From Isoetes taiwanensis (taxonomy: Eukaryota; Streptophyta; Lycopodiopsida; Isoetales; Isoetaceae): a stretch of DNA of 64,000 bases. A model generated the notes under the pieces. It searched no databases. It worked only from the letters and a program-made list of their open reading frames with translations, and was not told the DNA's origin. The number at the start of each line of letters is the position of its first letter. Position 1 is the stretch's first letter. Positions 60,479-64,000 of the stretch are shown here, piece by piece. The translations under genes and the position numbers were made by a program. Location of the stretch: assembly GCA_021234155.1 (NCBI GenBank), contig JAJEKV010000242.1, positions 62,001 to 126,000 of the forward strand, in the 5' to 3' direction.

Positions 60479-62435
60479 GGCGGTCGATTTGGTGCGGGAC
60501 TCTCGGCTGCAATTGAGGTGTTCAAAGGGGACTCTGGTTTTCAAGTATGGAAGGAAAAAATAAAACATGTCCTACAGGTAGAAGATCTGTGGCATTTGAT
60601 TAAAAGAAGATTCAAGAACTGCGGAGGAATCGGAGGAAGGGGTTGGAAGCACAAGTGTTCTTGTCTTGTGGAGGAAGGATCTTCTCGAAGGAACCACTTC
60701 TTTGTAAGGAGACAAACAAGAAGCGGTCGGCTTAACATACGCAAGAGACAAAAGCGGTGGAAGAACATGCCAAGGTGATGGAAGCACAATGCATAATCAT
60801 AAGTAAAGTAAGTTCAAAGATAGTTTTAAAGTTGAGAGGTATGCATCCTAAGCTAATGTGGAACTATATGCTTACTAATTATGAGGAGAAGACTTCTTCT
60901 CAAATTGATGTGCTAGAAAATGAATTGAGAAGATTGAAGTTCAAAGAAGGAGATGATGTTAATGAGTTCCTGCAGACTTTTGATAATATAATTGCAGATT
61001 TAGAAGGAGCGGAGTACTTTACACTCAACAACAAGGTGTTGGCAATGTCAAGAGTAATAAGTCCGGGGAATATTTCCATGTTCATAAAGCAATTGCCAAG
61101 ACAAAATGGGAGGCCGAGAGAATCTTGAAAACGTAACTTGAAACAAAGCAAAGTTCTAGATGAAGAGAGACTGCTCAGATATACTATGCAAAGGGGAAAG
61201 GAGCCAGCAAAAGTAAGTGGGAAACACGAAAAGGAGGTAATCTTGGACCCTGCTACAATTGCAATCAGTATGGTCATTTAAAGATAAATTGTCCTAGTCT
61301 AACAAAGGAGATAAGTTGTTATAACTGTGGAGGGAGAGGTCACTATGCATCCAACCTGCCCACCAAAAAGAGAACTCAAATTCAAGGGGAAGAGGCAGAG
61401 GAGGAAGAGGAGCATTAGGAAACAGAGGCAGGGGCAAAGGAAGAGGCAAAACTGTGAACTTTGAAGCAAATGTGGCTGAGGAAGTACCTTTGGAGGAAGA
61501 AGAGACAAATGAAGATGCAGAGGTAAATAAAAATAAAGTTTTAGCAGCTTGGGATAAGAAAATTAATGATGATCTTCTCATTCTAGATAGTGGAGTTGAA
61601 AAATCGATAACTGCTCAAGCTCAATCTTTGAAGATGGTAATTGGAACAAAAATGGACACATTCAAGTTGGGAATGGAATTCTGAGGAGGAAGACATTGGA
61701 GTGCTTGAACCATTTGATCTAAATGGAAATGTTGTAAATCTTAAGAATGTACTCTGGTGTACCAACTTTGGTCGAAATTTAATATCAATTTCACAGTTGG
61801 TTGACTTAGGGCTTCAAGGTTGTTTTTGAGCAAATGCACCGCAAAATCTTTGAAGGAGAAACCGAAATTCCTTGGAAGACGTGTTGGGAATTTGTTTGGA
61901 TTAGAAAAGACAAAATATCAATGCTGTAAATCTGGTTGAAATTCCAAACATTATAACTTGGCATGAAAGATTGGGACATACAAACATTAAAAATATTGAA
62001 ACTATGATTAAACAAGGCTGGCTCAAATCCCGACCACAAAATTGAGAATTATACATGCAAGGGTGCATGCTTGGTAAACAATGTAGGATTTGCCGTTAAG
62101 AGATCAGCCAAAAGGGCAAAGGGGATTCTTGATTTGATTCATACCGACTTGTCGCGAACCTACGAATGTTACAGGGAATCACGGGGAAAAAAATATTTTT
62201 AACCCTAATTGATGATTACAGTAGAAGAACAAGGGTATATTGCTTAAGGAGTAAAGATTTGGCATTTGAGGCGTTCAAGAATTTTGTAGCTGAAGAGGAA
62301 TGCTCAATAGGGAGAAGAATAAGGTGCGTACGATCAGACAGGGGAGGTGAGTACATGTCTAATAAATTCAAAGGTTTTTGTGCCAGTAGAGGAATAAAAA
62401 GATAATATACTTGCAGTCACACTCCACAACAGAAT
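60479..62435 (+). pseudogene. Copia-derived unit 3, truncated in integrase
   Basis: Gag, both zinc knuckles, protease and the integrase core up to SHTPQQN are recognisable, with many indels. Near 61800 it keeps GTTGACTTAGG, including the four bases missing from units 1 and 2. At 62433 the frame is cut and joins unrelated DNA through a 26-base sequence that also occurs at 52288-52313, just left of the array. Confidence 0.85.
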
Positions 62436-63300
62436 ATGTAGCAAAATAACAGGGGGTTTCTTTTGTATTTTTATACTTTTTTCCTTAAGGTTTTTATATG
62501 ATTTGATGACGGTATTCCATGAGACGTACTAATCGGTACATCTAGAGTGCGCATACGCCGGCCTTTATTTTAGTGCCAACTTCCAATGGTTCACATATGA
62601 ATTTCTCGTTTCGGAAGATGCACGGCTCGACCAAATGCATTTTAGCGTTCTATGGTTTTGTACCAAATTTCTTTACTAAAGCACGAACCGAGAAGGCCAA
62701 GGAACTGCGACCCAAGCTGTTTTTCTCCGACTTGTGTAGCCTGGGATGCATAGCCGAAGAAGTAGAGCGATTTTTTGAGGGTTCTATGGAGCACACCCGC
62801 TTTTGATATGCCGAATCGGGCATAGCTTCTGGTTGGCTCTCCGCAGGCCCCTTTTTTTTAATTCTATGATTCTTTGTGGTGAGTTTCAAGCCTTTCATTT
62901 TTGATTCGACACAAATGGGTTCCTTTGCAAAGTCTAGACACAACTATATTGCCCCGGCTTTGGGATTCTGTCTCCCCGCGGGAACACTCCGGATCCGCTT
63001 GCGAGAGGAGGATTAGAGGGCAGGGAGTGCCAACGCCCATTAACAAATGGAAATCTTGTTAGTGCTCACAATGACTACGAGCTTAGCAAGGTCTTATCCG
63101 GCAAAATGGGACTTCAAAGCAGGTAAATGCACAACTGTGATCTTTTCTAGGTAAAAAATTAGGAAAAATGAGAAAGCTCAACTTCTTAAAAGTCTTTTGG
63201 AGAACATATGTAGCCTCCGATATTTTACCTTGTGGCTTTTGTACATCCGGTATACAACAAATTAATACCTCGGGATGGGGCGATTGAGAAGAGATTGTTT
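62436..63300. other. Unassigned DNA, possibly organellar
   Basis: The frame 62573-62806 (77 codons) includes ILAFYGFVPNFFTKARTEKA and CSLGCIAEEVERFFEGSMEH. Base composition is more even than the surroundings, and segments such as CTCCCCGCGGGAACACTCCG look mitochondrial in style. I could not match any mitochondrial gene with certainty. Confidence 0.3.
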
Positions 63301-63365
63301 GTTATAATTACGTGGTTGTTGGAATAATTTGTGACGGGATGAGACTTGTGCGGCCGTAGTGAGCT

Positions 63366-63710
63366 ATGGAGCATGTTGGTATGACCTTTCTTTTCAATTT
63401 TGTGATTGAGGTTTTGCTTTTTGATGTTGGCTTATGCATTATGCTTGAACGAATAGGTGTTATATACGCAAACAAATGCTTCCGGACATTTTGCAATCTT
63501 AGCAATGACCATCCATCAACTTCATTCATTAATGTTGACATCGATGAATGTCCGAAGAAACAAAGGACATACGCTACACTCCAACATTGACTTCTACCGT
63601 AATGGTGAAAAAGTGGATGAATTTTATGGTAGCGGGAGATCAGGCGAATCGAGGGATCGTGGTCTAGTTGCATTCTTCATCGGTCTTGGACGGCGATGGA
63701 GCATAGAGTT
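63366..63710 (+). pseudogene. Thioredoxin-like fold fragment, frame-broken
   Basis: One frame gives FINVDIDECPKKQ and another gives DFYRNGEKVDEFYGSG, with TPT-like coding sequence between them in a third. Together these match the central strand, the cis-proline region and the beta-hairpin of thioredoxin folds (V-D-I-D-E ... T-P-T-F-x-F-x-x-N-G-x-x-V-D). Indels near 63560, 63580 and 63640 break it, two of them next to CAG-like sites. The CxxC-bearing first half is not visible. It could be an exon of a real gene read with errors, or a pseudogene. Confidence 0.45.
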
Positions 63711-64000
63711 CTCACGGATAGCTAAGTCCAAACTTTTACAAAACTTGTGCAATGGTTGGTTAAAGAAGACCAGAAAAATGAACCGGTACAAAGAGATTGG
63801 TAATTCCTAGTATATACTCGGTCTCTTTTGTTGTTTACGGTCCGATTGACATTTTGTATTAATCTATTTGTCTATTGTTCAAAAGTCGATGTACAGTGGG
63901 AAGTGGTGCATCTTATCTTTTTCAAAACATGTGAGAATGCCTTGTAGTTGCATTAACAAGCAACTTTGCCATGGTGCAGAAAAAGCTACATGTTGAACTT
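63711..64000. other. No further supported feature to the window end
   Basis: Intron-like or intergenic AT-rich DNA after the thioredoxin-like fragment. TTTGCCATGGTGCAG near 63965 is acceptor-like, so a following exon may lie outside the window. Confidence 0.35.

Overview
This is nuclear DNA from a land plant, most likely a seed plant with a large, repeat-rich genome. The evidence is spliced plant-type genes with GT-AG introns, a chloroplast-targeted protein, an eight-cysteine secreted protein, Copia elements primed by initiator tRNA-Met, PIF/Harbinger elements and a fragment of plant mitochondrial small-subunit rRNA. A gymnosperm is plausible but cannot be shown from the sequence.

Layout. 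1-3.5 kb: no supported gene. 3.5-9.1 kb: a repeat arm, a 1,072-bp MITE with a TTA target duplication and visible empty site, then non-LTR retroelement (LINE) copies A1 and A2 bordered by long TC and AC tracts. 9.1-12.7 kb: a PIF/Harbinger transposase with its convergent partner ORF, the latter broken by a 3'-truncated LINE (12.7-15.7 kb). 15.9-17.9 kb: LINE copy A3 (minus). 18.3-23.7 kb: a second Harbinger partner ORF, two unrecognised ORF regions and the minus-strand remains of a second transposase. 24.3-28.2 kb: a minisatellite and a decayed minus-strand transposase-like gene. 29.1-33.2 kb: LINE copies A4 and A5 inside TC-centred MITE-like arms. 35.7-39.3 kb: a complete eight-exon gene for hydroxymethylglutaryl-CoA lyase. 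40.7-41.5 kb: a two-exon minus-strand gene for a plastid membrane protein. 41.8-43.05 kb: a different LINE fragment. 44.85-49.15 kb: a long-inverted-repeat element, a mitochondrial rRNA insert and a 333-bp TRIM retroelement. 50.6 kb: a small secreted eight-cysteine protein. 53.1-62.4 kb: three tandem Copia-derived units of about 3.3 kb without reverse transcriptase. 62.4-64 kb: sequence of uncertain origin and a broken thioredoxin-like exon.

The ordinary genes are the HMG-CoA lyase gene (leucine catabolism), the plastid protein gene and the secreted protein gene. The most informative structures are: (1) a LINE family whose copies sit in TC microsatellites and share a 3' hairpin with compensatory base changes; (2) TC tracts that lie in the centre of MITE-like arms ending in TAA/TTA; (3) Copia copies 2 and 3 that differ from copy 1 mainly at CTG/CAG, which looks like base-calling error at methylated CHG sites; and (4) the complete TRIM. 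All exon joins, element borders and family names come from reading the sequence by eye.
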